Below, piece after piece: positions 1 through 7,017 of a DNA stretch of 9,080 bases. The stretch is from Planctomycetaceae bacterium (GTDB lineage Bacteria; Planctomycetota; Planctomycetia; Planctomycetales; Planctomycetaceae). Positions within the stretch are counted from its first letter, which is position 1, and every line of letters starts with the position of its first letter. The position numbers were made by a program, and so were the translations under genes. The notes under the pieces were generated by a model. The model was given only the letters and a program-made list of their open reading frames with translations, was not told the DNA's origin and did not search any database. The DNA is taken from positions 1-9,080 of the forward strand of contig JALWSL010000636.1 of assembly GCA_027080405.1 (NCBI GenBank). Reading direction: 5' to 3'.

Positions 1-107
1 GGGAGGCGGCTGCGGGACAGAGGCCGGGTGAAGGCGATCTGCGCCGCGGGAAAAATATCGCCCGCCGCCCACTTTCGGAACCGACAGAGCAGACGACATT
101 AAAATGA
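1..107. other. Edge of a neighbouring gene, strand unresolved
   Basis: Two incompatible readings are open to the left edge of the window. On the + strand, the frame starting at base 3 runs without a stop to TGA at 105-107. It would be the last 34 residues of a protein, hydrophilic and rich in Arg, Glu and Pro, ending TEQTTLK. On the - strand, an ATG at 99-97 opens a frame that stays open for 33 codons to the edge and begins MSSALSVPKVGGGRYF; it has an AGGAA about 10 nt upstream, which makes it a respectable gene start. The + frame starting at base 1 is also open, to TAA at 100-102. Neither peptide has a recognisable domain. The stretch is GC-richer than the following 350 bases, which suits coding DNA. 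I cannot choose between the readings. Confidence 0.35.
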
Positions 108-290
108 GTTCCTGTTGAAACGCTTATGTTGGTTGCATCGATTCTGCCTGTCTCGCACAAACCTGTCTCAAATAAAGAGGCCACATCGTTGTAGACTGAG
201 GCAGCTATCCTGCGTTTCAATGAGTGGAATGATTCCTGCTCGTGTTTCGGCTGTGGTTATGAGTTCTGCCTGATGAAAGCTGCACTGCGG

Positions 291-316
291 TCGTTCGTTG
301 CATTCGTTCGTTACAT
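291..316. repeat. 13-bp imperfect tandem direct repeat
   Basis: TCGTTCGTTGCAT (291-303) is followed immediately by TCGTTCGTTACAT (304-316), a 12 of 13 match. Each unit also contains a short internal TCGT doubling. It lies about 55 bp upstream of the candidate -35 box for the FHA gene. It may be simple slippage or a repeated protein-binding half site; nothing in the window decides between these. Confidence 0.5.
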
Positions 317-370
317 CTGGTGCAACCCCCTTTATTAATGAGCGAGGCTGCTCGAGTTCAATTCCAACCC

Positions 371-400
371 TTGACATCACTCATCCATTTTTCTCAGAAT
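371..400 (+). promoter_or_regulatory. Candidate sigma70-type promoter for the FHA gene
   Basis: A perfect -35 hexamer TTGACA (371-376) is followed after 18 bp by CAGAAT (395-400), which matches the TATAAT consensus at 4 of 6 positions. Transcription would begin near 407, leaving a leader of about 50 nt before the ATG at 457. The position supports the downstream ATG as the true start of the FHA gene, because the ATG at 298 would lie upstream of this promoter. No experimental evidence; prediction from hexamers only. Confidence 0.4.
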
Positions 401-456
401 GGAACACACAATTCTCGATCACTTTCCGGAGCCAACAGAATAACGGTTATCAATTC

Positions 457-897
457 ATGCAAGCCAGATTAATCCCGCTCGAAAAAGGGCACCCTGTTGA
501 GATTACCAAAGATGTGACAATTGTTGGACGCAAGCAGGGGATCTGTGATTTGACGATTGATCATCCCAGTATCTCGAAGATGCATTGCGCCATCGCACGC
601 ACAGACGGTTTATTGTTCATCCGCGATCTTGGTAGCACGAACGGGACAAAGGTCAACGGCCAACGCGTTTTGCGGGGAGCGATTCTGCCGGGAGATGAAC
701 TTGCTTTTGCCAAGGTGAAATTTCGTGTTTATATGGGGCCTGATAATCCAGAAGAAGTTTCAGCAAGTGAAAAGACAGAGGTCATACCGCACGATCCTGC
801 TTCAGTCGATCCAGATGAATTTGAATTCGAATCCGATAGCGATGGTGATTCGGATGATGGCCCCGGCTTTCTGAAAATGCTGGGGGATGACGATTGA
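457..897 (+). CDS. FHA domain protein with acidic C-terminal tail
   Basis: A 146-residue cytoplasmic protein that is almost entirely one forkhead-associated domain, a fold that binds phosphothreonine peptides. The hallmark residues are all present: GR at residues 24-25, the S-x-S-xx-H block at 38-43 (SISKMH), the STNGT turn at 60-64 (N62, G63) and VNG at 66-68. The domain ends near residue 92. The rest is a strongly acidic, probably disordered tail rich in Asp, Glu and Ser that ends in three aspartates. Thr107, in the context EKTEVI, has Ile at +3, a spacing that FHA domains often prefer, so the tail might be bound by its own domain once phosphorylated. The frame is open upstream to an ATG at 298, but the added 53 residues look non-coding and a promoter candidate lies inside them, so I chose 457. 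No clear Shine-Dalgarno sequence precedes this ATG. FHA proteins usually partner Ser/Thr kinases or act as scaffolds; no kinase is visible here, so the partner is unknown. Confidence 0.85.
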   Translation: MQARLIPLEKGHPVEITKDVTIVGRKQGICDLTIDHPSISKMHCAIARTDGLLFIRDLGSTNGTKVNGQRVLRGAILPGDELAFAKVKFRVYMGPDNPEEVSASEKTEVIPHDPASVDPDEFEFESDSDGDSDDGPGFLKMLGDDD

Positions 898-899
898 AA

Positions 900-917
900 G
901 AAGTTCAGCCGAACTTC
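900..917 (+). terminator. Short stem-loop just after the FHA stop codon
   Basis: GAAGTTC (900-906) and GAACTTC (911-917) form a perfect 7-bp stem around a 4-nt AGCC loop, beginning 3 nt after the TGA. The stem has only three G-C pairs and no clear U-run follows (CTTGATTTG), so it is a weak terminator candidate or a 3'-end stabilising hairpin. The rest of the 153-bp gap to the next gene holds only a TTGCCA hexamer (974-979) with a poor -10 match (TTTATC, 997-1002). Confidence 0.25.
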
Positions 918-1050
918 CTTGATTTGCCTGCTGAACGTATTTGCCTCATTGAGTGTTTTCCGTTTTGCGAAGCTTGCCAACTATTCGAATTCTGGCTTTA
1001 TCGGAAATGCTGTTTTAGGGTTTCTTTTTTCAGTATGACAGGATGAACCA

Positions 1051-2292
1051 ATGGATGTGATTGTGTCAAAATTCTGTTTCAGATTCACACCTGTTTTCAA
1101 ACTGTTGAGCATCATCGTCGCGACCTTGCTGTTTGCAGGTTCCATCAGGGCGGCAGTTTTTGATATCACCGATTACGGAGCGAAAGCGAATGATGATAAC
1201 GATGATACCCAAGCCGTGCTTTCCGCTTTGGCGGATTGCCGGGAGGCGGGGGGAGGAACCGTATTTGTTCCGGCCGGGACGTTCATCATATCCCGACAAA
1301 AGGCGGAATCGCCGATTCTTGCGCTCTGTTCAAACCTGACATTGCGAGGAGAAGGAACGGCTTCGATTCTGAAGTTCGATCCGAAAGTGAATCAGTCCAA
1401 TTTCTGGCGGATGCTCGGCTCTTCCGAAGGTAGCGTGAGAAATATCACGATCTGCGATTTGCACCTGGACGGCAGCAATACCTATCCCGGATATGTGAAG
1501 GGAAAAACGCCGGAGCAGTGTCACGGTATCTTCTTTCATACCGTTAAGGGGGTCTCCGAAAACATTACCATTAAAAACTGCCTGATCGAAAATTTCTGCG
1601 GCGATTGTATCGGTTTCTCTGTGGGGAGCCGTCATGTAACGATTCGCGATGTAACGCTTCGAAATTTTATTCGGCAGGGAATTCAACTGGCTGGACGGGA
1701 AGAAGATGGCAACTATCTGGTTACTGGTTGCCAGGACCTGGAACATACCATTACTCCGGGGGGATCAACGATTCATGTCGAGCACGCAGAGGGGACAAAG
1801 AATATACAGATCATCGCAAACCGTTGCCGAAGATCGATTCTCGCTGGCGGAGCCGACGGTTTGATAATCCGTGACAATGTCATCAACGGATGCATTGAAG
1901 GGAACAGCGATCGCAATATTCTGGTTCAGGGAAATTTGATTCGTGGCTCAAATTCTCCCCGGTCGCTGATTCAGTTCGGCTATGCGCGAAATCTGATCAT
2001 TCGGGATAACATTCTCATCCATGCCCCAGCCGATAAAACCGCAGGGGAGAAAACGAAAACAAAGAGAGTCGGCATCTACGTTTGGGGGGCCTCCCGTTAC
2101 AATCCTGAACCGAGCCACGATGTGATGATCCGCGACAACTTCGTTCAGTCGGGAGATATAGCGGTTTCGTTAAATGGGGTTCATGGTGGAGAAGTGCGGG
2201 GAAACAGGACAGATTATGCCAATAAAACCGGGCAGGATCTTTTGCTCAAGCGAACAGAAAATATCACGACCGATAGCAAAAGAAACCCGTAG
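1051..2292 (+). CDS. Secreted right-handed beta-helix protein, pectate lyase 3 type
   Basis: A 413-residue exported protein. Residues 1-34 look like a Sec signal peptide: a basic patch, a hydrophobic run LLSIIVATLLFAGS, then cleavage likely after SIRA. The mature part opens with the pectate-lyase-3 signature at 37-78 (FDITDYGAKAND, the DTQAVLSAL helix, then GGGTVFVPAGTF). It continues as a ladder of parallel beta-helix coils marked by repeating strand motifs: NITI at 131 and 171, HVTIRD at 195, NIQII at 251, LIIRDN at 271, NILVQGN at 289, NLIIRDN at 314 and DVMIRDN at 357. This fold is typical of polysaccharide lyases, GH28-like hydrolases and epimerases acting on uronate-rich polymers. The exact reaction cannot be assigned: Asp and Arg occur repeatedly in the coils, but I cannot identify a catalytic set. 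AGGA at 1040-1043 lies 7 nt before the ATG, supporting the start. It is transcribed towards the minus-strand operon, so any shared role would need separate transcription. Confidence 0.82.
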   Translation: MDVIVSKFCFRFTPVFKLLSIIVATLLFAGSIRAAVFDITDYGAKANDDNDDTQAVLSALADCREAGGGTVFVPAGTFIISRQKAESPILALCSNLTLRGEGTASILKFDPKVNQSNFWRMLGSSEGSVRNITICDLHLDGSNTYPGYVKGKTPEQCHGIFFHTVKGVSENITIKNCLIENFCGDCIGFSVGSRHVTIRDVTLRNFIRQGIQLAGREEDGNYLVTGCQDLEHTITPGGSTIHVEHAEGTKNIQIIANRCRRSILAGGADGLIIRDNVINGCIEGNSDRNILVQGNLIRGSNSPRSLIQFGYARNLIIRDNILIHAPADKTAGEKTKTKRVGIYVWGASRYNPEPSHDVMIRDNFVQSGDIAVSLNGVHGGEVRGNRTDYANKTGQDLLLKRTENITTDSKRNP

Positions 2293-2326
2293 AGACTGCT
2301 GTTTCAGCACTGTTACAGGAGATGAT

Positions 2327-2343
2327 GGAGAGAGAAACTCTCC
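2327..2343. terminator. Weak stem-loop between convergent genes
   Basis: GGAGAG (2327-2332) and CTCTCC (2338-2343) can pair around a 5-nt loop, roughly midway in the 97-bp gap between the beta-helix stop (2292) and the ceramidase-like stop (2390). A smaller 5-bp hairpin, TGCTG-TTT-CAGCA, lies at 2297-2309. Neither is followed by a good T-run on either strand. One of them may serve as a terminator for the converging transcripts, but the evidence is only the dyad and its location. Confidence 0.22.
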
Positions 2344-2389
2344 GCTTCCGCTTTATCAGTGATCTGCTGGTAGTGGGCTTTCTGGCAAC

Positions 2390-3826
2390 TCAGGAACCAG
2401 ACGTTTCAAGTACCTGACTTATAATCTGCTTCATCCCTTTGATGGTTTCCTCGAGACTACCGCTGGCGAAGGGTGTCTGCCAGACCTGATACACATTTTT
2501 TTCGTACAACTCCCGCGGGGCGAGGTAGCCGATGGAACCGTTGATCAAGTTCATGCAAACAAGAGTCTGTTGAGGGAAATGGCGACGAAGTTCCGTTTGT
2601 AGAACCGAATACGCTTCGGCTTTACTGCCAATCAGGATGACATCGCCGAGTTGCCAGACGTAAACAGGGAGTGAATAGGTTTGACCATCGCCCACGCCAC
2701 GGCGGATTGCCAGTTTACGCCTGATCCGTTCCTGCAACGTGCGGTCTTCGCAGGTCCGTTGCTGTTCCTCCAGTTCTTCAGTTGTGGGCCAATCTTTCAG
2801 TGGCAGTTCAATGGATGATTCGCAGGCTTGCAATTGCTTTGAAGGAACAGCTTTCTGATGTCGCCAAACGGCTAGTGGTGCTCCCGATTCCATCACGGAA
2901 TCGAACACCAGTTTCGTTGCGGGCGGCTCCATCGCTTCCAAAGTTGCCAGGGCGGAATAGCCGAGTTGTCGCCCGTACCGATCGGCAACCGCGGTGTCTC
3001 CCACATATTGATACCGAGGCGATAACTCACCGGACGCACCCTGCAGAAATAGAGCCGGGGCGTCTATCGCCATTTCGATTGTCTCGCGCATCGCACCGAT
3101 GTAATCGGGGGATATCGTTCTGTTTTCCCAGGCTAATGTCGTGGGGTGACAGGCATAATTGACAAGAGTGGCAATAACCGTCCCTTGCCTGTTGGTCACG
3201 CGACCAACCAGCAAAGTGTCATCAGCCACACCGTAGGGATTGTACCCGCAAATGATCCGGTTCGCGTTTGTGGTTGGGTCTGTAAAATCCCGGTTGGATG
3301 CCAAATCGCAGCGCCCGGTATGCCAATCGAGAATCGCTTCGGTTTCGTTTTTGATTGCAAGCCGGGCGGTATCTATCGCTTTCTGCAAAATGCGTTGGAG
3401 GTATTCTTCCACCAGTTCGCTTCCCGGCAGTGAAGGATCTTCATCAACAAATGCAGGCCCGGCATGCGTATGACTAAAGGCGATAATCAGTTCCGACGAT
3501 TTCAGCGAGAGTTCTTCCAGCAGCTTTCTCTGGAAAGATTGAAACATTGATTCTGATCGCCACCATCCCAAGTCGAAATCGAGCAGGACGAGTGGCCTCG
3601 GATGTTCCTCCGAAGAAAAGCTGATGGCGGTCAGGCTGAGCAGGTCGTGGATCGATTCGGCCTGGTCGTGCTTCGCAGCTCCCCAGTTTCTGGAGTAGAT
3701 TTCAACCGGCGGTGTGATATTTTCACACGCGATCCCAATTCGTCCTGCAAAACCAGGATGCGAGACTTCCGGTCTGCCGGGAGTTTGCTCACGGACAATT
3801 CGTCCTGCTTCCTTGAACTGTTTCAT
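2390..3826 (-). CDS. Neutral/alkaline ceramidase-like metallo-amidase
   Basis: A 478-residue protein with the landmarks of the neutral (non-lysosomal) ceramidase family, zinc amidases that hydrolyse the N-acyl bond of ceramide. In order: SHTHAGP at 118-124 (His119/His121, zinc-ligand block), NYACHPT at 223-229 (His227, second zinc histidine), SPDYIG at 239-244, LQGASGELSPR at 261-271 (equivalent to the GDVSPN block with the nucleophilic serine, here Ser269), KAEAY at 402-406 (Glu404, matching the zinc Glu of the PGEF block), and NGSIGYLAPRELY at 429-441 (Tyr434, matching the zinc Tyr). These matches are by eye from family knowledge. The protein is shorter than classical ceramidases (roughly 650 residues or more) and appears to lack their C-terminal Ig-like domain. 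No signal peptide is visible, so it is probably cytoplasmic, unlike the secreted family members. It is the last gene of the operon, 43 bp after the symporter stop. GGA lies 5 nt and AAGGAA 13 nt before the ATG. The family fit is good; ceramide as the substrate is not established. Confidence 0.8.
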   Translation of the reverse strand: MKQFKEAGRIVREQTPGRPEVSHPGFAGRIGIACENITPPVEIYSRNWGAAKHDQAESIHDLLSLTAISFSSEEHPRPLVLLDFDLGWWRSESMFQSFQRKLLEELSLKSSELIIAFSHTHAGPAFVDEDPSLPGSELVEEYLQRILQKAIDTARLAIKNETEAILDWHTGRCDLASNRDFTDPTTNANRIICGYNPYGVADDTLLVGRVTNRQGTVIATLVNYACHPTTLAWENRTISPDYIGAMRETIEMAIDAPALFLQGASGELSPRYQYVGDTAVADRYGRQLGYSALATLEAMEPPATKLVFDSVMESGAPLAVWRHQKAVPSKQLQACESSIELPLKDWPTTEELEEQQRTCEDRTLQERIRRKLAIRRGVGDGQTYSLPVYVWQLGDVILIGSKAEAYSVLQTELRRHFPQQTLVCMNLINGSIGYLAPRELYEKNVYQVWQTPFASGSLEETIKGMKQIISQVLETSGS

Positions 3827-3869
3827 GGATATCCAATCATTCCTTCTGCGATCGTGGTTGCGCTGATTC

Positions 3870-5603
3870 TTAATAAAACAACCCGGAAAATTGCACGAAA
3901 ATTCCTAAGATCATGGCGACGAACAGGCCCCACCAGAGGACAACGTTGCTGTACCAGTGGTTTCCCAGTTCGCTGAAGATGTTCATTTTTTGCCAGTTGA
4001 ATGTGAGTTGATCGGTTACTTGTTCCGGACGGGGTGGCGCAGTGGCCAGGCTGACGCCGATGCAGACGATCACGCAAAATGCCCAGTTGATAATTCCCTG
4101 CGTCGCGAACGGTTCGATCCATAACGGGTGGCTCGGAACGAATTGAACGTACAGCTTCATGGCGACGCCCAAAACGAACCCCAAAAAGACGGCAGCGACC
4201 GCTCCGGGGCCGTTAATTCGCCGCCATAACACACCAAGCAAAAAAAACGCTCCAAAGGGAGGAGCAAAAAACGCATACATCGATTGCACGTAAATAAACA
4301 GACTGCCCCCGAGTTGATTGATAAAGCCCGCCATGATGATGGAAACAACGAGGATGATAACAGAAGAAATCATGCCAACCCGCACAAGCAGTTTTTCTCC
4401 CGCAGTCGGATGCAGCATCCGTTTGTAAATGTCGAGCGTGAAAACGGTCGCGGTCGAATTCAAAACCGAATTGACTGTTGATTGAATCGCCCCAAACAGT
4501 GCAGCCAGAAACAAACCCCGCAAACCGACCGGAATAAGTGTTTGCAGCATGTGGATGTAACCTTTATCAGCTTGCGGGCGAATTTCCGTCCACGGGCCAA
4601 GCATGACTTCCGGGTATTGGGCAAACAGAATCAGACCGGGCAGAACGACAATGGCTGGCAGCAAAATCTTCATGTAGCCAGCGAGCACAATTCCCATCCG
4701 CGCGTGATACATGTTTTTCGCGCCCAAAACTCGCTGAATCATAAATTGATTGATCACGTTATACCAGATGCTGACCGAAAAGAATGAGAGAATCAGACTG
4801 GGCCACGGGGTTATTTCGTGTGTAACCGGCTGGATCAATGAAAGTCGGTTGTAATGATCGGCTCGCGCGATTTGTTGAGCGTTTTTCTCGACTGCTTCCT
4901 TCCAGATTCCTGTATGGGCCTGGTTCCGTTCGATCATGACGTTCCAGCCATCGACGAGCGAATGACTGTCGCCAGAAAGCATCAACAAACCGAAAACGGT
5001 GACCATCAATCCGCCAGCGATCATGACAATCACGGTGAAAAAGTCGGTCCAGGCGACCGATTTCAAACCGCCGTAAATCGCCCAGGTTCCGGCAACGACT
5101 GCCAGTGAAATGATTGAAAACCATAAATCCCACCCGAATAACTGTTGCAACGCTATCCCGCCGCCGTACAGTACGGCCGCCAAAAATGCGACTACATTAC
5201 TGACGATCGTCAGGATGGCAAAGAACTGTCGCAAAACGGGATGAAAGCGTTTCTCCATAAATTCGGGTGTGGTGAAAACGCGCGAAGCGAGCAAAAACGG
5301 GATGAAAAACCAGATCAGCGCAGAGAACGAAAGAACATTCGACCATTCCGCAGAAGCGACGCAAATCCCGTACACGAACGCAGCACCGATCATCCCGATA
5401 AAATGCTCGCTGCTGATGTTGGAAGCGATAAAAGAACTTCCCACGACATACCACGGGAGCGTTCGTCCCGCCAGGAAGTAGTCGTTCGCTTCCGTTTTTT
5501 CTTTTCGTCCGACCCACAAACCGATAAAGCTGAGCACGACAAAATAGATGCCGAACGCCGCATAATCGATCCAACTTAACGGAAAGGATTCAAAGCCGTG
5601 CAT
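3870..5603 (-). CDS. Sodium:solute symporter (SSS family, SGLT-like)
   Basis: A 577-residue integral inner-membrane protein that should couple uptake of an organic solute to the sodium gradient. It has about 13-14 hydrophobic segments, the first at 12-31 and the last at 553-573, with a long polar loop near 211-265. Family landmarks are the DYFLAGR motif at 41-47, WYVVGSSFIASNISSEHFIG at 51-70, TPEFMEKRF at 112-120, IYGGLKSVAWTDFF at 176-189, NQFMIQRVLGAKN at 285-297, and the QSTVNSVLNSTATVFTLDIY stretch at 374-393. In vSGLT the equivalent of that last stretch supplies sodium-site-2 hydroxyl residues. The QRVLGAKN and LNSTATVFT blocks point to the sugar-transporting SGLT branch rather than the proline or pantothenate branches, so a sugar or sugar derivative is the likely cargo. 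The start codon shares one base with the stop codon of the preceding gene (TAATG), so translation is probably coupled. Length is normal for the family and no defect is seen. Confidence 0.93.
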   Translation of the reverse strand: MHGFESFPLSWIDYAAFGIYFVVLSFIGLWVGRKEKTEANDYFLAGRTLPWYVVGSSFIASNISSEHFIGMIGAAFVYGICVASAEWSNVLSFSALIWFFIPFLLASRVFTTPEFMEKRFHPVLRQFFAILTIVSNVVAFLAAVLYGGGIALQQLFGWDLWFSIISLAVVAGTWAIYGGLKSVAWTDFFTVIVMIAGGLMVTVFGLLMLSGDSHSLVDGWNVMIERNQAHTGIWKEAVEKNAQQIARADHYNRLSLIQPVTHEITPWPSLILSFFSVSIWYNVINQFMIQRVLGAKNMYHARMGIVLAGYMKILLPAIVVLPGLILFAQYPEVMLGPWTEIRPQADKGYIHMLQTLIPVGLRGLFLAALFGAIQSTVNSVLNSTATVFTLDIYKRMLHPTAGEKLLVRVGMISSVIILVVSIIMAGFINQLGGSLFIYVQSMYAFFAPPFGAFFLLGVLWRRINGPGAVAAVFLGFVLGVAMKLYVQFVPSHPLWIEPFATQGIINWAFCVIVCIGVSLATAPPRPEQVTDQLTFNWQKMNIFSELGNHWYSNVVLWWGLFVAMILGIFVQFSGLFY

Positions 5604-6904
5604 TAGCCGGTTTTCTTTTTCGTGACATCAAAACAGGGAACTTTCAATTGTTCGCCATTTTTCAGTGCTGATTGATGCGCGACAATTCCCGGGACTGTCA
5701 TGGCTAGAGATTCATAAAGGTCAATCGCAGGGGTTCTTTCTTCCAACAATGAATTGATAAACTCTGCAGAGATAAAGGTATGCGAACCGCCATGACCGGA
5801 TTGATGTCTCATGGGGGTTGGGAGCATGTCGGTTTTCCAGTAAACGGGCACCTTGATTTCTCCGCCTGTCTGTGTGGGCAAGTCGAGGTAGCTGACGGTG
5901 TCTCCTTTGGTGCGAAACTTGAGGATGTTTTCGTGTATTCCGCTTTTGTGCATGTAAAACGTCGCCTTGTCTCCCATCCATTGTGCCCGTTCTCCATGGG
6001 CAGCACAGAGCCAGAAGACATTGCATCTGCACATGTTTCCGCGGTCAGTTTGCATTAAGGCCGTCTCATTCCAAAACGGGTTGTCGTAAGCGTTATCGGT
6101 CAGCCAGGGATGATCCCCCGTCCCCCAGCCCAGGCAAGAAACATTCACGACACGTTCACCGGTGACTCCCGTTAAATATCCGAGTGCGTGTGTCGGATAG
6201 TGCATCGGAGGGAAACCCCATCGCCAGGAGTGAGAACCATCGGGATTGAAAAAGCGGGTTGTTTTATCGTTGGCAATTCGCTTCAAATCGCCTCGATCAT
6301 GATAGTATTCTGCTTCCGTGTAAAAGAGCCTTCCCAAGGTTCCTTTGCGGAATAACTCGCGTGCAAAAATGGCTTCGGGGCGATAGTAGCTGGTTTCAGC
6401 CATCATGTAGGTCAGCCCGGTTTTTTCGACAACTTCCTTCAGCGTTGCAGCCTCTTCGAGAGTGAAGCAGGCCGGAACAGCAGAAACAACATGCCAGCCA
6501 CGTTCAAAGCACATTTTGGCATGCTTGACATGGTTGGTCGCTTCCGTAAAGACTGCGACAGCATCAATCTCATCTTCTTTTGCAATCATCTCTTCCAGCG
6601 AATCGTAAACGTTATCGCATTGATAAACCTGCTGGAGTTTTTTGCGACGTTCCGGCCGAAGATCCGTCACTGCGGTCACTTCACAATTGGGATGTTCGTG
6701 CCAGTGAAATGTGGCTCCGAATCGCCCGCCGACAACAGCAAGGCGAATTTTCTTTTTATTCTCGGCACAATACGCCTGACCAACGTTCAGGGTCACCCCT
6801 CCAAGAAGCGAAGCAGCCCCTGCGCCAGTTAGCCGTAACGCATCCCGTCGGGAAAGTTGATGACCTGAATCAAAAAATGGTTGGTCGTAGAGATTGCTAT
6901 CCAT
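5603..6904 (-). CDS. Tat-exported Gfo/Idh/MocA-fold protein 2, GH109-like
   Basis: A 433-residue protein with a twin-arginine signal (S18-R19-R20-D-A-L followed by a hydrophobic TGAGAASLLGGVTL region), so it is exported folded with its cofactor. The NAD(P)-binding Rossmann part begins at residue 53 (IRLAVVGGRFG), and a C-terminal alpha/beta domain follows. The EKP motif of classical Gfo/Idh/MocA dehydrogenases, with its catalytic lysine, is replaced by AVPA at 142-145. YPTH at 236-239 and the GHGGSHTF block at 370-377 resemble GH109, a family of NAD-dependent glycosidases that includes alpha-N-acetylgalactosaminidase, where Tyr and His of a YPTH motif serve in the active site. It is a paralogue of the upstream gene; both end with a TP-A-D-YE...PGIVAHQSALK block. 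The frame extends to an ATG at 7027, but that would put 41 extra residues, encoded across the palindrome, before the Tat motif and overlap the upstream gene. I chose 6904, with GGAAG 12 nt upstream. True substrate unknown; an oxidoreductase or epimerase role remains possible. Confidence 0.85.
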   Translation of the reverse strand: MDSNLYDQPFFDSGHQLSRRDALRLTGAGAASLLGGVTLNVGQAYCAENKKKIRLAVVGGRFGATFHWHEHPNCEVTAVTDLRPERRKKLQQVYQCDNVYDSLEEMIAKEDEIDAVAVFTEATNHVKHAKMCFERGWHVVSAVPACFTLEEAATLKEVVEKTGLTYMMAETSYYRPEAIFARELFRKGTLGRLFYTEAEYYHDRGDLKRIANDKTTRFFNPDGSHSWRWGFPPMHYPTHALGYLTGVTGERVVNVSCLGWGTGDHPWLTDNAYDNPFWNETALMQTDRGNMCRCNVFWLCAAHGERAQWMGDKATFYMHKSGIHENILKFRTKGDTVSYLDLPTQTGGEIKVPVYWKTDMLPTPMRHQSGHGGSHTFISAEFINSLLEERTPAIDLYESLAMTVPGIVAHQSALKNGEQLKVPCFDVTKKKTG

Positions 6905-6965
6905 TTTTTTTCGGTCTTCCTTTTTATTGGTTTGCAGGGCAGAAGTGGCTTGATTAGTTAAACAG

Positions 6966-6998
6966 TGTGTGCCACGGCTCTGTGAGCCGTGGCACACA
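6966..6998. repeat. REP-like perfect palindrome, 15-bp stem
   Basis: TGTGTGCCACGGCTC (6966-6980) and GAGCCGTGGCACACA (6984-6998) are perfect reverse complements around a 3-nt TGT loop. It lies in the 113-bp gap between the two GH109-like genes, inside the transcribed operon. No T-run follows on either strand, so it does not look like an intrinsic terminator. Its compact, GC-rich, near-loopless form is that of a REP/BIME-type dispersed palindrome. I recall similar GTGCCACGG-type palindromes scattered in planctomycete genomes, but copy number cannot be tested here. In RNA it would be a very stable hairpin able to protect the upstream mRNA part or dampen downstream expression. Confidence 0.75.
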
Positions 6999-7017
6999 TA
7001 ACCAAACATTTCTCCTA

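Larger units (their letters stand above)
108..456. other. Stretch without a supported gene upstream of the FHA gene
   Basis: About 350 bases carry no reading frame with recognisable protein similarity. Open frames exist on both strands, a 70-codon one on the - strand (380-168) and the upstream extension of the FHA frame from an ATG at 298, but their translations show no domain or credible signal. What can be seen is an 8-bp direct repeat CCTGTCTC (147-154 and 162-169), a 13-bp near-perfect tandem repeat (291-316) and a sigma70-like promoter (371-400). It is best read as an intergenic regulatory region. Confidence 0.5.

Noticed and set aside
168..380. A 70-codon minus-strand frame upstream of the FHA gene
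   Set aside because: No recognisable similarity, no good ribosome binding site, and it overlaps the predicted promoter; such frames arise by chance.
298..456. Longer N-terminus for the FHA protein from the ATG at 298
   Set aside because: The added 53 residues show no domain or signal peptide, they include the tandem repeat, and a TTGACA promoter lies inside them; the FHA fold begins properly after the ATG at 457.
5145..5579. Long antisense frames opposite the symporter (for example 5145-5579 on +)
   Set aside because: The translations are rich in charged residues with no domain, and the opposite strand has a clear, full-length symporter.
6966..6998. Palindrome as an intrinsic transcription terminator
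   Set aside because: No run of T follows on either strand, and a strong terminator here would isolate the downstream operon genes, for which I see no other convincing promoter.
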